Counted from the stretch's first letter, positions 19,652 to 31,548 are shown. The stretch: 64,000 nt of DNA from Aporrectodea caliginosa (GCA_020284085.1 JACEVL010000272.1:251501-315500), one strand, 5' to 3'. Notes: a model not told the origin generated them from the sequence alone. Program-made: numbers and translations.

Positions 19652-22535
19652 TTAATTATATTTAATACTACGAAACTTTTGTAGAAAAAACCTGCGAATG
19701 ATGAGTTCAAACGGAAGTTTAGTTCTCTGAGCAGCAAATTCACTCATTGCTTCTGTATACGGAAGATTACAGTCGATACAACATCTGACTTTCAAATATC
19801 TTGCAAGAAAATGTCTTCCAAAGGAAATAGTGACATTTAATGGAGTAAACGAGCAAGAGTAATGTTGAGAGATGATTCTTATTAGAGTACACAGCTCTGG
19901 CAAACCATCGTTCAAACGTTGAATCCTTAACTTTTAGCAGATCGTCATTACGAGGTGACAAATAATAACAGAGTATGTGAAATCCAAGCAACGATTGTAC
20001 GTCTCCATCAAAAAAGGAGTCAATTGGTGGTATCAGCAAAACATTCGCAAATGCAAACTCTTTCAAATCATTGTTCAGTTCAGGTTCATGAAGAATTCGC
20101 TCACATAAACGAAGTACTGCATCGTATTGGTGATATTTGTAAAGGTGCAAAGCGCGATAGCAGTCAATTGTGTTGCACTGGATGGCAAAATCCTTACAAA
20201 TCACGCTGTAGAAAGATGTCATATTTTCTAAAGCAATTTCCATTAGAACATCAATTACTGTTTCTTTAACTATAGACAGATTCACCGCTGTAGCGACCTT
20301 CTCTGTAAAAGAATCTATTCTGCGATAAACGATGTGTCTAGCAGCATTGAGCTGAGTGGCAGAATTCATTGCAGCAATACATTTCGGTTTGATTAAAGCC
20401 TTTACATTTTTGTCCATAGGAAAAGACGAATCAGGCAAATCGCGATAAAAATCTAAACGTTTGGACATTCTTTCGGCAGATAATACAGCTAAATAATGAG
20501 CAAACACCTTTGGTGAAAGACGCAGATCCAGATAAAGCCGACTGTTGATGTAATGAAGTTTGATATCTGTAATCTTCTTGTGAAGCACACACAATCCAAC
20601 GAGTTTTGCGATATCGTCAATAAACAATAAACAACCTGCATTCAGTGTTTCCTTATCTTTTTGAGAGATCTCATCTACGAGAACTGCCGAGCAGAAGTGT
20701 ATTGCTTGTTGGTATTCTGATGTGGAAAAATGGAGGGCAGCCAGATAGGCCAAAGCTGCAGGAGCAATTCCGCTCCATTTAGAGTCGCCGTATTCTAAGG
20801 CTTTTCTAAGAAACTCTTTTGACATGAGAGACGCTAGTTGAAATTCTGGACGACTCTTTGATCCAGTTAAATTTTGCATCAGATCGAGAGCACGCAGGAG
20901 TTGAAACCGACTGCTTTGTTCTGTGTTTGTTTTCGGAAAGTTATGATATTTAGACCTTACAATGTTAGGCTGCATCGAAATTGCGTTGACAAATTCAACA
21001 AAGAGACTGCAATCTGACGAGATCTCTCCATAGTTTAAACCGTATACAGTATGCAAAATGTACAGAAGAGTTGCATAGTATTTGAAACACAGGACCTTCT
21101 CTGTTGTTGGAACCCATGTCGTTGCACTTTTCCATTTAGGAGAAAAACTTGTTCCAGATTGTCCTAATTTTAAGTACAGGCGCAATCCTGAAATTTGCCT
21201 GTTTTTAATTATAATACGACAACTACGAGTACAATCGTAAGATCGGAAAGAAAACACCATATCCAAAGATATTGACACTGCCGTTTTCCAACGTTCAAGG
21301 AGTGGCAGCAAATAATGCATGAAGTCTGGTACTACTTTTTTTGTTTTCAAACATGTAAATGTTTTACAAAGGATTGGCTGTATGTAATTTTCTATGAACC
21401 AATGAGAAAGAATGCCAGAATTTAGAAAATCATTAAGTCGTCTTTCGGTCTGATGAAGAATTTTGAATCTCGAGGGCTCATGAAATAAGTTTGCTTCAGG
21501 TATAAAATAGTTCGGATAGCGTTTCCTCTTTAGCCATACTGAAAGCTTTTTCAATAACTCACAGCAGATTGCAATAACAGAAGAGGAATCCCACCATTCA
21601 GGTGACGTCTCTTCGCAAGTCCATAACATCAGAGTCTTTAAATGATACGGACAGAGAACCTCATCCTCCTTTGGACAATCCTTTTGTATCAATTCTCTCT
21701 TTACGAAGAATCTCAGCAAATGATAGACAATCTGCTGAATTTGAGTCCAACTCTGAAGTAAAATTACTTCTGCAACTGAAAATGATAATCTCCACTGTAG
21801 TTTATCGTCTCTGCAAGAACGATGCTGAACGTATACAACATGACAACCGTTTTGTACAACCTCAGAGACTGTATCATTCGACGGCCACCCGTATTTTCTT
21901 GGTCTTATAGGCCAATTTGTTGCTTCTCTAGGCCACTGAGGGCAAAATACGCTATTGACGCTATCAGTTTCATTACCAAAAAGTTCATCTGATGGAGATT
22001 TAATTGCTGGACCACAAACAACTCTTGGCAACGTGAGTTTAGTGATTTTAAGATATTCTTCATCATCATGCAAAATTGGACCATCAGTTCTTCTTAACCT
22101 CTTGTAGATTTCTGGACCAATGCGTTGGTTAAATCTGTATTCTTTGTGTTTCCAATTATACTTCATTTCACCTAATTGTCGTAATCGAACAAACCCTGGA
22201 AACTCGTGGTATGAATCGATCTGTAAGCAGAGGATCGTATCAGCTAGGCCACTTATATCACTTGGTAACACTGGAAATTCACCACTGAAGGCCAGCTCAT
22301 CAGCTTGGCACTTCAACGCATCAATGTCTGCAATGCATGTATTCAGCGGACGTATATAAAACTCCGCATCGCTGCCACACAAAATCAGATACTGATTTGG
22401 TGGAGGGCTCGATGACAAGACTAAGTCATGCATGTGATCAAAAGCAGGAGAGTACGACTTTGGATGTAATTGGCATGTGCTAATGATGAACCAGGATGCC
22501 ATTTCTTCGTTCGATTTATCCACAGACTTCGTCAT
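19652..22535 (-). CDS. Mab-21/cGAS-like receptor, subfamily B (gene 2), 3' frameshift
   Basis: Open from ATG at 22535 to a stop at 19767 (922 codons). NTase motifs are G54-S55 with E58, D70-I-D72 and D191 in ETDSVNSVFCPQWP. The Mab-21 lobe follows (KYGWPSND, GCHVVYVQHRSC, WRLSFSVAEVILLQSW, LCPYHLKTLMLWTCEE), then a long TPR-like C-terminal half (LAALHFSTSEYQQAIHFC; DCYRALHLYKYHQYDAVLRLCE). The start lies immediately after TTTTACTTTAAG, a plausible splice acceptor, and is conserved in the B paralogue at 43664-47301. One extra base in the A-run at 19820-19822 shifts the end. Without it the frame continues as GRHFLARYLKVRCCIDC to a stop at 19652-19654, adding about 50 family-typical residues. 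As it stands, the product ends in an aberrant tail. It is either a young pseudogene, an allele, a sequencing error, or tolerated truncation. Confidence 0.85.
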
Positions 22536-22776
22536 CTTAAAGTAAAATCATATTTTCCATCCTGTCATCATCATCATAATTATTATCATTTTTATCATCA
22601 GCATAACCGTTATACTCGCCTTCATCATCGTCATCGTTACCATCATCAAAATTGTCATCATAATCATTATCGTCATGATCATCATCGTCATCATTGTTAT
22701 CATCATTCTAAGCAGAAGAAGCGCTTTAAATTCTAGTACAATCATCTTAATCAGTTACATTTAGAACACAACTTAC
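22536..22776 (-). other. predicted 5'UTR intron of gene 2 with (ATC)n microsatellite
   Basis: Minus-strand GAAA|GTAAGTTG at 22780-22769 is a good splice donor, and TTTTACTTTAAG directly before the ATG is a plausible acceptor. The intervening 241 bp hold a TCATCA-type microsatellite (about 22560-22705). Paralogues show the same order: acceptor, start codon, microsatellite just upstream. The splicing is predicted, not demonstrated. Confidence 0.5.
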
Positions 22777-23110
22777 TTTCAGCTAACCTATACTTTCTCC
22801 GATGGTAGTCAAGATTCTGACTCTAACCAAACGAATATCGCACATCATTTTTGATAAGCTATGTCGTAAAAGAAACTATTATAGACCAAAAACTCGTATT
22901 CTGGAAACCCAGGTTTGAGATTTATTTGCTGAACCACAAATATAAAATTTACTTATTCATATTCTGCGAAGCAATCTATACTGCCGAACGCCTATCACTA
23001 AAGTGAAATCTGACAGACTACGAAAGGCACTGGCTTCGTTTGAACAGAACATCCTTTTAACCATGTAACATAGTCTTCAGAAGTACATCCTGGATAGCAG
23101 ACTCATCTTC
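22777..23110 (-). promoter_or_regulatory. conserved 5' flank of subfamily B
   Basis: Matches about 47470-47830 upstream of the B paralogue. Shared points are TCCGATGGTAG, an AGTCA-G-T-TGACTCTAACC stretch, ATCGCACA-CATCATT-TTGATAAG, ATTCATATTCTGCGAAG and GCACTGGCTTC. It is probably the 5'UTR exon plus promoter carried along in the duplication. No TATA box is assigned. Confidence 0.5.
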
Positions 23111-23316
23111 TGTCTTTACTTTCACTTAGACTCACACATTGACAATGGTTTCTTGAAGCGACCATTGATTGTTGGCTCCAATATCTTCCAGTTCTTTTCT
23201 CTTACACGTCTTAATTTTTAATTTCGACTAATGCTGTGAAATGAAGAGTGAAAACGAAAATAATTACTAAGTTGAAAGTTGTCCAACGCGGTTGAAAGAT
23301 GAGATTTAACTATTAA

Positions 23317-24257
23317 CCCTCAGGCTTTTTTGTGACGTTGGCTACCAAGGGGGGGATTTTGGGTTTGGTTTCACATATCATTTCTTGTAATACACCAATG
23401 GATTCAGCATTCAATTCTGTACAAAATGGTATATTTAGTTCTACATTATGTGAATGTACCTCGAAATTACATCATTTTTAACAAAGGAACCGATAATTAG
23501 TGATATTTTATATTATTGCGTACATTTTGTACTTTTTGGATAAACAAATATACGATTATGTGTGTTTTGAAACTGATCTGTGTATCCAAGATACACAAAT
23601 ACATACCTACACATGTTTATATACGTATAAATATGCATCCATACATATATACATGTACATGTATGCATGCATACTTGTACAATGCTGCATTCAGCCATTT
23701 TCACACAGATTACGCGTATTATTATTTATTTTGATAACTTCCGGTATTCAAAAGACAAACATGTAAGTATGCAAAGGAAGCCCTACATTCCCTCTAAAGA
23801 ATGGTATATGTGTTGCTCTTCCAGGAAGACAAATGAATATGCTACAGACAAAAAAACTAAGGGGGAGTCCTTCCATTCAGCCATTTTTCACGCATGTTCG
23901 GCGTATTATTATTTATTTTGAGCACTTCCGGTTGTCTCAGGTCAACTCAGTACCATAGAAATGTAGCCCCACATTCCCTCTATAGAATGGTGTAATTTGT
24001 TTCTCTTAATATTAAAATGACGGATAAGATATAGTCGAAAATCTAGGGGGTGGTGGTATCCATCCCCCTGGTACCTCGGGTATATTGGGTATAACTTTTG
24101 AACGGTGTGAGATATCATCTCACATTTTACGTCACAACGTGTGTAAATGAACCCCCTACAGCTACCTAAAAGGTCAACTTTTTATTCCATACGGAAAAGT
24201 TTGAGATGAAAAAAACCTAGGGGGTGGCAACCACCCCCCCCCTTGGTAGCCCGAGGG
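23317..24257 (+). mobile_element. piggyBac-like MITE, copy 2
   Basis: Flanked by TTAA on both sides (23313-23316 and 24258-24261). It starts CCCTCAGGCT and ends GGTAGCCCGAGGG, and the body is closely similar to 2060-3023 and 62604-63567. The internal segment ending ACACAGATTACGCGTATTA...CTTCCGG occurs twice (about 23690-23745 and 23875-23930). No coding capacity is seen. A piggyBac transposase relic lies about 650 bp to the right. Confidence 0.8.
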
Positions 24258-24880
24258 TTAAAGTAATTTTTCATTTGTAATTATTTTCCTTGTCTTTGAA
24301 AACAATTCCTGGATTTAGTTTATGCTTTTCGTGCAAAATTAGTGGAATGGGAAAAACATCAGGGCTAAAATTTTATTTCGCAATCGACACGTTACAATAT
24401 TATGATGTTACCGATTCGCTATTTGTTATTGAAATTCAAGAACTGACGAATTCTTTGTCTACGTTTTAAACCAGAAGATAATAATAGTGTTCTTGTTGTT
24501 ATTGTGTACTTTCTGTGTTTCTTTCACTTGGACTTCAGCGCATTTTAAATCATACTAAAAAATTTGCGCACAAACTTCTACCTTAAATAAATTTACAACG
24601 ATCGTGTCCGGTACCGGATACAAACTATGGCTGTTTACTATAATAACGCCCCACTAGTTTGACCTATGAACATTAAAACACACGGCACGCTGGTCCTCGA
24701 TGCTGGAACAGACTTCCTCCTGCTTTTGATTGGCCTATTGAGTGGGACATTCATGTACTATGCATGCCCAGTGGTCGTATGTGGGACATTAGGCCTATGT
24801 ATTTTCACTGAGTTTAAGCTCTTGCCGACAGTAAAACTGCATGGCTATCTTTGCACGTTTGAGCCTTCCTTTCTGCTACA
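24258..24880. other. unassigned spacer
   Basis: A diverged short repeat near 24350-24390 (AACATCAGGGCTAAAAT) is shared with 12162 and 15548. The open frame at 24666-24893 has no recognised family. Confidence 0.35.
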
Positions 24881-25200
24881 ACCAACAACCTAGAAAGACC
24901 TGATCTGCCATTTACAGCTCCCATCGTAATTCATTTATGTAACGAACTGATGCAGACAGTCACATGTCAGGGATATCATCTATTCACAGACAGGTACTAC
25001 ACAGGTCATTGTTTGGCACGTGAGTTACTGGAACAAGGTATTCACATTACTGGGATTGTTATGTGCAACCGTCAAGGGCTACCAGATGAAGTAAAACGCA
25101 AACTGAAAACTAAGAAATATGAAGTAGTAGCTTGACAGTATTTGAACAATGAAATGTCACTGGCATGGACAGACAAAAGTTTTATAACTGGCGCAACAAT
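24880..25200 (+). mobile_element. piggyBac transposase relic
   Basis: One frame reads LPFTAPIVIHLCNELMQTVT and continues with GYHLFTDRYYTGHCLARELL, EQGIHITGIVMCNRQGLPDE and VKRKLKTKKYEVVA to a stop at 25133-25135. GYHlftDryYTs..La..L...gi...GT...nRkglP is the piggyBac DDE-domain pattern and includes the Asp of FTD. Only about 100 residues remain, so it is non-functional here. It cannot be shown to be the source of the TTAA-flanked MITEs. Confidence 0.8.
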
Positions 25201-25760
25201 ATCTATCACAACGTTAATATGTCGCTCCTCGATGCTATTACGTAGCCTACGTGTTGCGTCTGAACTCTGAACGCACGACGAACTTCCACATTCTTCCTAT
25301 TGTTGCGTCAGCCGCTCTCTAGGAAATGAACTAGCCAGAAGAAACGGTGGAGTGAGTCACTGAGTCACTGATTCCTCCATAAGCCAGTTACAGCAAAGAA
25401 GAAACAAACCTGTGCAGAAGGAAGAAATTGCCAAACCTACATCATTCTCCATCGTATTTTGGACAGGTATAGAAAATGCAAGCATTCGATGAAGATGGCG
25501 AGAACCTTCTATGCCGAAAGTTGCGGTCTTGATTTGGAACCAGACTGGAGTATATACCTACACAATAAATTTTGTGACCGTGACAAGTTGTTCTAATGAA
25601 AGTATTAAAGCGCAGAAACTGGTTTGGATTCTGTTAGCAGCTGTAAGCCATCTTGAATGACCTTCTGGACCTGATTGTCGATTAGCAACCTTTGCACCAC
25701 CGTTCTTCAACAACAAGCGCCACTTATTCTGCTATATCACTGATATCAGCCACTGCTAGA
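25200..25760. other. no recognisable feature
   Basis: Nothing is supported in this stretch on either strand. Confidence 0.35.
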
Positions 25761-25762
25761 TC

Positions 25763-25850
25763 CTTTCATTCATTCATTCTGTAGATTTATATAGCGCCCA
25801 TTGAAGAAACCTATTCAGGAGTGCTCCCAGCCAAACCGCACCTTTATTGC
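25763..25850 (-). repeat. LINE 3'-end fragment, (ATTC)n tail
   Basis: CATTCATTCATTCTGTAGATTTATATAGCGCCC... is the reverse complement of the GGCGCTATATAAAT plus short-tandem-tail end seen at the LINE at 3905-4804. Similar fragments are at 26238-26345, 42713-42785 and 56258-56345. Confidence 0.55.
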
Positions 25851-26237
25851 TTCCTCTCATTTCTTATCATCACTTACTAAATAGGGAGAACCTCATCATG
25901 TAAGTAATTAAGTACGAATAGTCTTTATTGATAAGTACCAGCAAACGCACAGCACTGTACATAGCAAGATTAATACATTCAAACAAACAAACAAATTTCT
26001 ACATACAAGCAAAAAATTGAATGCGAGAAGCTTATGTGTATCAGAGGAACCTCGGGGAGGAAGAGTTAGGGCTATAGTCATAGAGGGAAAATGAAGAGCT
26101 TAAACAGACGGATATACTGAAAACTTAGTTTATTTGTATAGCATGCGGGCAAGCACATCTCGGAAGCCAAATACGGTACAACTGCTAGTTTGTCCTGTTT
26201 TCGACTTCTTGGTTGCCATTCCTGCAGTCGACCTTTA

Positions 26238-26345
26238 ATTAATTCATTCATTCTTTCATTAATTCATTACAGAGATTTATATAGCACCCTTCAAGACAAC
26301 TACTTAGAAGTTTTCTCGACCCCAGCACGGCTAGAACGGAGAGTT
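26238..26345 (-). repeat. LINE 3'-end fragment, (ATTC)n tail
   Basis: Same type as 25763-25850: an ATTCATTC-type tail followed by GATTTATATAGCACCCTTCAAGA. The strand is inferred from the tail. Confidence 0.5.
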
Positions 26346-26689
26346 TTGAGGAATAGAACTTATCAGAATGGACCCTGGGGTGCAAACGTAGCGCCAAGAG
26401 GTGCCCGTTCCAGACCGAGGGGCCAAAGACTGAGGGGGCGCGGTTCTGCCTAGTAAAGTTCAAATTCCATGAAAAATCGCTAACCCCAACGGCCTTGCCA
26501 CATATGGCACCTGTAGAGGCGTTGACTGGATGAAAGCCTGATATCATATCAGCCTCGTGTTTTTAGTTGCAAAGCTTTGGTGCAAATTCCTGAAAATAGC
26601 AGTAGGAAATGGAACTCTCAATAGAAAGAGTACATTTTTGTTGGTGATGCAACTGCTGGGAGAAACGCAATTAAGTACAAATGGGTTTT

Positions 26690-27745
26690 TAAAACGAAGC
26701 TGAAAGCTGATGGTACAGTTGAGCATTCTAACGCTCGTTTGATGGCTAAAGGATGTTCACACAAGCCAACCATTGACTATGAAGAAACATAGTCACCTGT
26801 TGTACACTCATATCTGTCTTCTATTGGCACTGGCTGCGAAATATTATCTAGACATTGACGAAATGGATGTTACAACGGCATCTTTGTATACTGAACTGGA
26901 AGTTCCAATTGGTTATCGGCTGAATGGTGAAACCATTCAGGCTATAGAAGTCAACGTATGGCCTTAAATAAGTCAACCGAACTGGAATGAAGACTGGATC
27001 AATTTCTGAAAGAACTATTATTTGTGCAATCACATATTGACACTTGTATTTATTGTACAAGTGAAATTGAAAGATGTTAATAATTGTTGTGCACGTTGAT
27101 GATATCTTGATTCTCTGAAGCAACAGAGAGAGAGAAACATAAGCTCAAAACAGATCTGATGAAACACCTCAAGATGAAGGACCTTGGAAACACCTCAAGA
27201 TGAAGGACCTTGGAAACACCTCAAGATGAAGGACCTTGGAGAGGCACATTATTAACAGTTTAATGACGAGCTGTATTGGTACAAGTGAAATTGAAAGATG
27301 TTAATAATTGTGCACGTTGAATTCTCGTTACCTCCGACAGACTGCATTATTGTACCTGTAGTTGTAATTACGACATTGGCACAGTTTATGTTTAAACAGT
27401 CAACTGCCAACATAAATTCTAAGAGTTACGTAGCAAGTACAGTTTATGTTGATTGGTCTGCAATTAGCTGGAACTCGAAGAAAAACCAGCATTTGCAAAG
27501 TCAACCACTGAAGCAGAATAATATTGCTCTGAGTATGGTCACTGCAGAAGCCGTGTGGTAGAAGAGACTTCATCAATAACTTCTTTCTCAGGCCTCGGAA
27601 ATTCTGGCTACTGACTGAAGACCAAGCACATTGCTTACCAACACCATTCCATCAGAGACAGAATTGCTATTGGTGATAATATTGTGTGTTGGACGGATAG
27701 CAACAAAAACATGGTTACCCAATGTTTAACAAAGGAACTTTAAAG
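26690..27745 (+). mobile_element. Ty1/copia retrotransposon relic (RT, RNase H)
   Basis: Fragments in pol order are KYKWVFKTKLKADGTVEHSN followed by ARLMAKG and IDYEET (26670-26790, RT N-terminus), MDVTTASLYTELE (about 26860, motif A region), a degraded DDILI region (about 27095), LKTDLMKHLKMKDLG (about 27150), VASTVYVDWSA and ISWNSKKNQH and IALSMVTAEAVW (27410-27560, RNase H), and LKTKHIAYQHHSIRDRIAIG (about 27618) with CLTKEL (about 27730). Stops and shifts abound. Internal rearrangements include a 26-bp unit repeated three times (27162-27239). No LTRs were identified. Confidence 0.85.
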
Positions 27746-27859
27746 ATACATTTGACCTCTAACTTGGGAAATGGGCTGGTAAAATAGGATTCTCACCTAT
27801 CTTGGAGTATGTAAAAAGTAGGTGCGTTAGAAATGACTTATCATACACAATCCAACCTT

Positions 27860-28640
27860 TGAAAAAATCGAGGTAATAATTTTCGTTCATACCTATAAAA
27901 ATTCAGTGATTATAAATCAATTTACAGATTCTACTTTTAGAACCTTCAGTGCTGAGAACATTATAATAAAATCTGTGTCATGTAAACGGCAGTGTTTGGA
28001 AGCCGATGATGTTGCAATAAGACAATATGAATAGCTAGCTGATAAAATAGAGATTGAGTAGAGGCAGTAAATATTGAATGCCATTCAGATTACCAATACA
28101 TTTAACATTTTGTTTCAAAAGCGCTTTACACGTTCTTTCCATACGAAATGACTGTCGATAAAAACACCAAGAAATACGCAAGAAGCTACTTGTACAGTTG
28201 GTTGACTGTCAATATAAGTTTTAAGGTTTTGAATGGAAATAACATTTTATGTGAACAGAATAATATAAACTTTGTTTTGGTTAGCCCCAAACCACTCAGC
28301 GATTAATTCGAGTTCACCCTTAACAGATTCAAACAAAATATCCGAACATTTATTAAAAACAAGACATTCGCATCATCAGCGATTGAAATTAAGTGAAATA
28401 ACAATCCCAGTTTCATGAACTGGGCACTGTGGGCAGGTTATTTATTTATAATCAGGACAACGAAGGGCATAGAATAGACCTCTGAAGGACTACACCTTGA
28501 ATAGATTTCATATCAAACAGCCTCCCTTTGTATGAAACAAGATCGAACAAGTTATCCAATAACCGGTGTCTGTCAGGCCTTACCATTTTGCCTGCACAAG
28601 TAGGCGTAGAGCCTTGGCGCAGATGAAGGCAGGGCAGCAT
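27860..28640 (-). mobile_element. LINE reverse-transcriptase relic
   Basis: The minus strand reads KSIQGVVLQRSILCPSLS (for the usual QGVPQGSvLGPlLF), then LKLGLLFHLISIADDANVLF (motif C, with ADD conserved), GELELIAEWFGANQNKVYII, and FLGVFIDSHFVWKER. This is CR1/L2/Rex-like RT palm and thumb. Frames are broken, so it is inactive. Confidence 0.75.
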
Positions 28641-29760
28641 TAAAACCTATAAATAACTTTCTTACAGTTGGATAGCTGTGAAGCACCATCAGTTTTGTTT
28701 ACAATTATCGATATACTGCAACATTTCTAATTAGCTTTTTGCCGCCTGTGTGCCCAATTTGTACCGCTAACATCCCAAAATTACAAGCACTTATGGTCAT
28801 AGTATTTTGCTGACTACTGGTGACATTTTCAGACGTTGTTACCAGCAAATCCTGTATGCCTTTTGTTTGGTCTGCAAACTGTGCAGGTGGGCAATGCAGC
28901 TCGAAATATGGATGAGTTACTATTGAGTTGCTATTGGAAGTAAGCTTATCTCATTATTTGTGACATTAATTCGAGGAAAGATTGAAAATATTGTTGAAAT
29001 CCACTTGTCATTCAAGTTCAATGAGCCCATATTGAACTCATGTAATTGGCCACCAGCAAAAGCATCGTGTTGGCCTGGTGGCTGCTTTTGGCTATGATTT
29101 TCACCTATTCGACGAGTTTTTCTACCGTCTGCTTTTGCTATGATTTTAATTTCTGCGACTCGGTCGACACTTGTGCAATGTGCATTCCCTAAAATTCATT
29201 GGACAGTGCATGAGATCATTTGGTAGTAAATTCTGTAGCAACCGATTCAAAGTAAGTTGTTAAAATCGTGCATTATTATATATTTAAACTATTTAAAACA
29301 ATTTAAAGCTCAATTGAAAGTCTGTACCTGGAAAGCCAACAAGTAGTTCCGCAGTTACGCAAGTTAACAGAATCGTCCGCTGTGGCCAAGATGAACCGAG
29401 CAATGACTGAGAAAGTGATGAACGTCGTGCATGTATAATAGCCCTTTATATTATGCAAATCAAATCACGTAATTTCAATTACATCATTAAATTATTGCCC
29501 AATGACTATAAATAACTGTTATCGTACACGTCAGCTGATAACGCGAGTTGAATTAGAGAGCTTGTTGCTTCTCAAAACCGGAACGCATCCACTACGATTA
29601 TGCTTAGCTTTCTGCTACCATCTTGCACTCATACCACTCTGTATTACTCACTCATTTATCCATACCTTTTTTTTACAGCAATATGGTATGGGCCTCAACT
29701 TACAAATCTAGGTTCTATAGCTTAACTATCCTGTAAAAACGCGCTGTTCGTTTTTTTAGC
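28641..29760. other. no recognisable feature
   Basis: No ORF with family resemblance, RNA gene or clear repeat is seen in this stretch. Short open frames only. Confidence 0.35.
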
Positions 29761-29765
29761 AGGTG

Positions 29766-30115
29766 TTCCTTATCATGGATCTCACACTAGGCAAATATTT
29801 TCTGAGTTTGGATTATTAAGGGTTGAACAGATAAGGATCGCTCAAATCGGGGAATTTAAGGAACCGCTATGATCATAACGTGTTACCACTGGAGTACAAA
29901 GTTTGTCATACTCCCAGCATCCATTATTACAACACTAGAGGTTGGAATTCCTATTGTCGTGATTATGCTCACACTAGTACTCGATTATTCTCTATTAAAT
30001 CTACTGGTACTGTAATATGGAATAATACATGTCAAACCATTGCCTTATTGTTTCAGTTGTTCGTTTTCTCTTCTGATGGTTACAGAAATGAATGATTGAA
30101 AAATGATTGATTGAT
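29766..30115 (+). mobile_element. LINE 3' end (RT C-terminus)
   Basis: Frames read HTRQIFSEFGLLRVEQIR, SIHYYNTRGWN and TRLFSIKSTGTVIWNNTCQT. This matches the conserved end of L2/CR1-type RTs (H...TR..., fs.rk.Gp.iWN.lP..i). It terminates in a TGATTGATTGATC-type tail near 30100-30115. Confidence 0.7.
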
Positions 30116-30119
30116 CTCT

Positions 30120-31140
30120 CTTTCAATACAAAAAATAGAAGAAAGCCTAAATATAAATTATGTGTAAATCTAAAACTTCCTTTTCCTATGTGCTTGTTAA
30201 GTCAACGGTGATTCCAGTAACAAATGCGTTCGCAATGTGCAATGTTTTCCTATTAGTTCCAAAGCTTAATGACAGTATTAGCTCATTACTAACGCTGGGA
30301 GATGTAATGAACAGTGCAGGTAGTGTCGAAGTTACAATATTTAACAATAATGAATTTATGTGCCTTGAGCAAAGGCATTTTATTTAGTATTCAGGAGTCA
30401 GGAGGCAGTTGATTGGTTGTACTGTAACTAACTGATGAATGTGGGGTGGTTTATTTGTTTGTGGTGAGATGTTGGTAACTACTAATTGATCAACCTGTGA
30501 TTTATTCTTACTGCTGTGTGTTTTTCCTGTCGACGTCCTGTTTCCTGTTCGTTCGATTCGTATTTTAAATATTCTCATCCAATTTGGATTTTATAAACCT
30601 AAGCGCAAGGTAAAAGAAGCTTTCTGCTTGACTGACTCGGTGCAAAAGGTGAATCTCCTTATCTGACAACACTTTACTTTAAATAGAACAGGCATATTAT
30701 CCAGATGACGGCCATCAAGCCTATCTCGGTGCAAAGGTGAAGTGAAACTATTTGCCAACACCAAACAGTTAATAAGTCAGCAGTGAGCCATATTTTTTAG
30801 CTGACGGCCATTGATAAACCGATCAAATCCAAGATGAGACGAAATGTGTCTATTAGGAAACAATAGGTGGATTCAGAATGTGTAGATTTGAATGAGACAT
30901 TTAATTTCTACCTGACTTACATTCGTCATTAATGTCGTCGTTCTCCTCCTCGCAAACATTCAACCATTTGTCGGTTAGCGGGACGGACCAGATGAGACAG
31001 GATTCGTAATGTGGCAACACAGAAGGAGTTGGGGCAGACGGAAACACTGGTAGACAAGATAAGAAAAAGAACGGTCATGTAGTAAGAGTGGACAATAAGA
31101 GTTTACCAGCAAGGGCATTATCTTGTCACGTGGAGATATT
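30120..31140. other. no recognisable gene
   Basis: Unassigned sequence. Short imperfect repeats of a CTGACTCGGTGCAAAAGGTGA-like segment occur near 30635 and 30725. No family can be given. Confidence 0.35.
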
Positions 31141-31144
31141 TTAG

Positions 31145-31390
31145 AAAGTTTTGACCTTTAAATTACCATTTTGTGTTAGTCTTTCAGAAGACAGAGTACT
31201 AAAAGACTAATACAATTCAAGGTCATTTAAAGGTCAAAAGTTAAAAATCAAGGTCAAATTACCATAACTCAGAACCCCTATAACGAAACAACATTTGGCT
31301 GATCTACTATCATATTTATTGGATTTTGACGTTTTGACCTTGAAATAACCTTGGATTGTGTTAGGCTTTTAGTACTCTGTCTTCTGGAAT
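31145..31390. repeat. palindromic repeat (possible MITE)
   Basis: An arm at about 31185-31242 (CAGAAGACAGAGTACTAAAAG...CAAGGTCA...AAAGGTCAAAA) is the inverted complement of about 31331-31387, with a loop of about 90 bp. A third, partial copy of the arm lies at 31145-31200. It could form a long hairpin. No coding sequence. Confidence 0.6.
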
Positions 31391-31548
31391 TTAGCCCTGA
31401 TCGATCTGAGCAAACAGGCAAAAGAATACTTAAATAGAGATGATGGACCTCAGGATAACATACTAAATTCTGTAAAAAATATTTCTACACAATATATGAA
31501 TAGAATAATGGGGGAAAACAAGGAATGGTTGGTTCTGCGATGTATCAT

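Noticed and set aside
22470..22745. His-rich and Met/Ile-rich open frames on both strands
   Set aside because: Both are translations of the TCATCA microsatellite upstream of gene 2.
25763..26345. tRNA-derived SINEs
   Set aside because: No A/B box promoter or tRNA-like head is visible; the fragments match the LINE 3' ends in the window.
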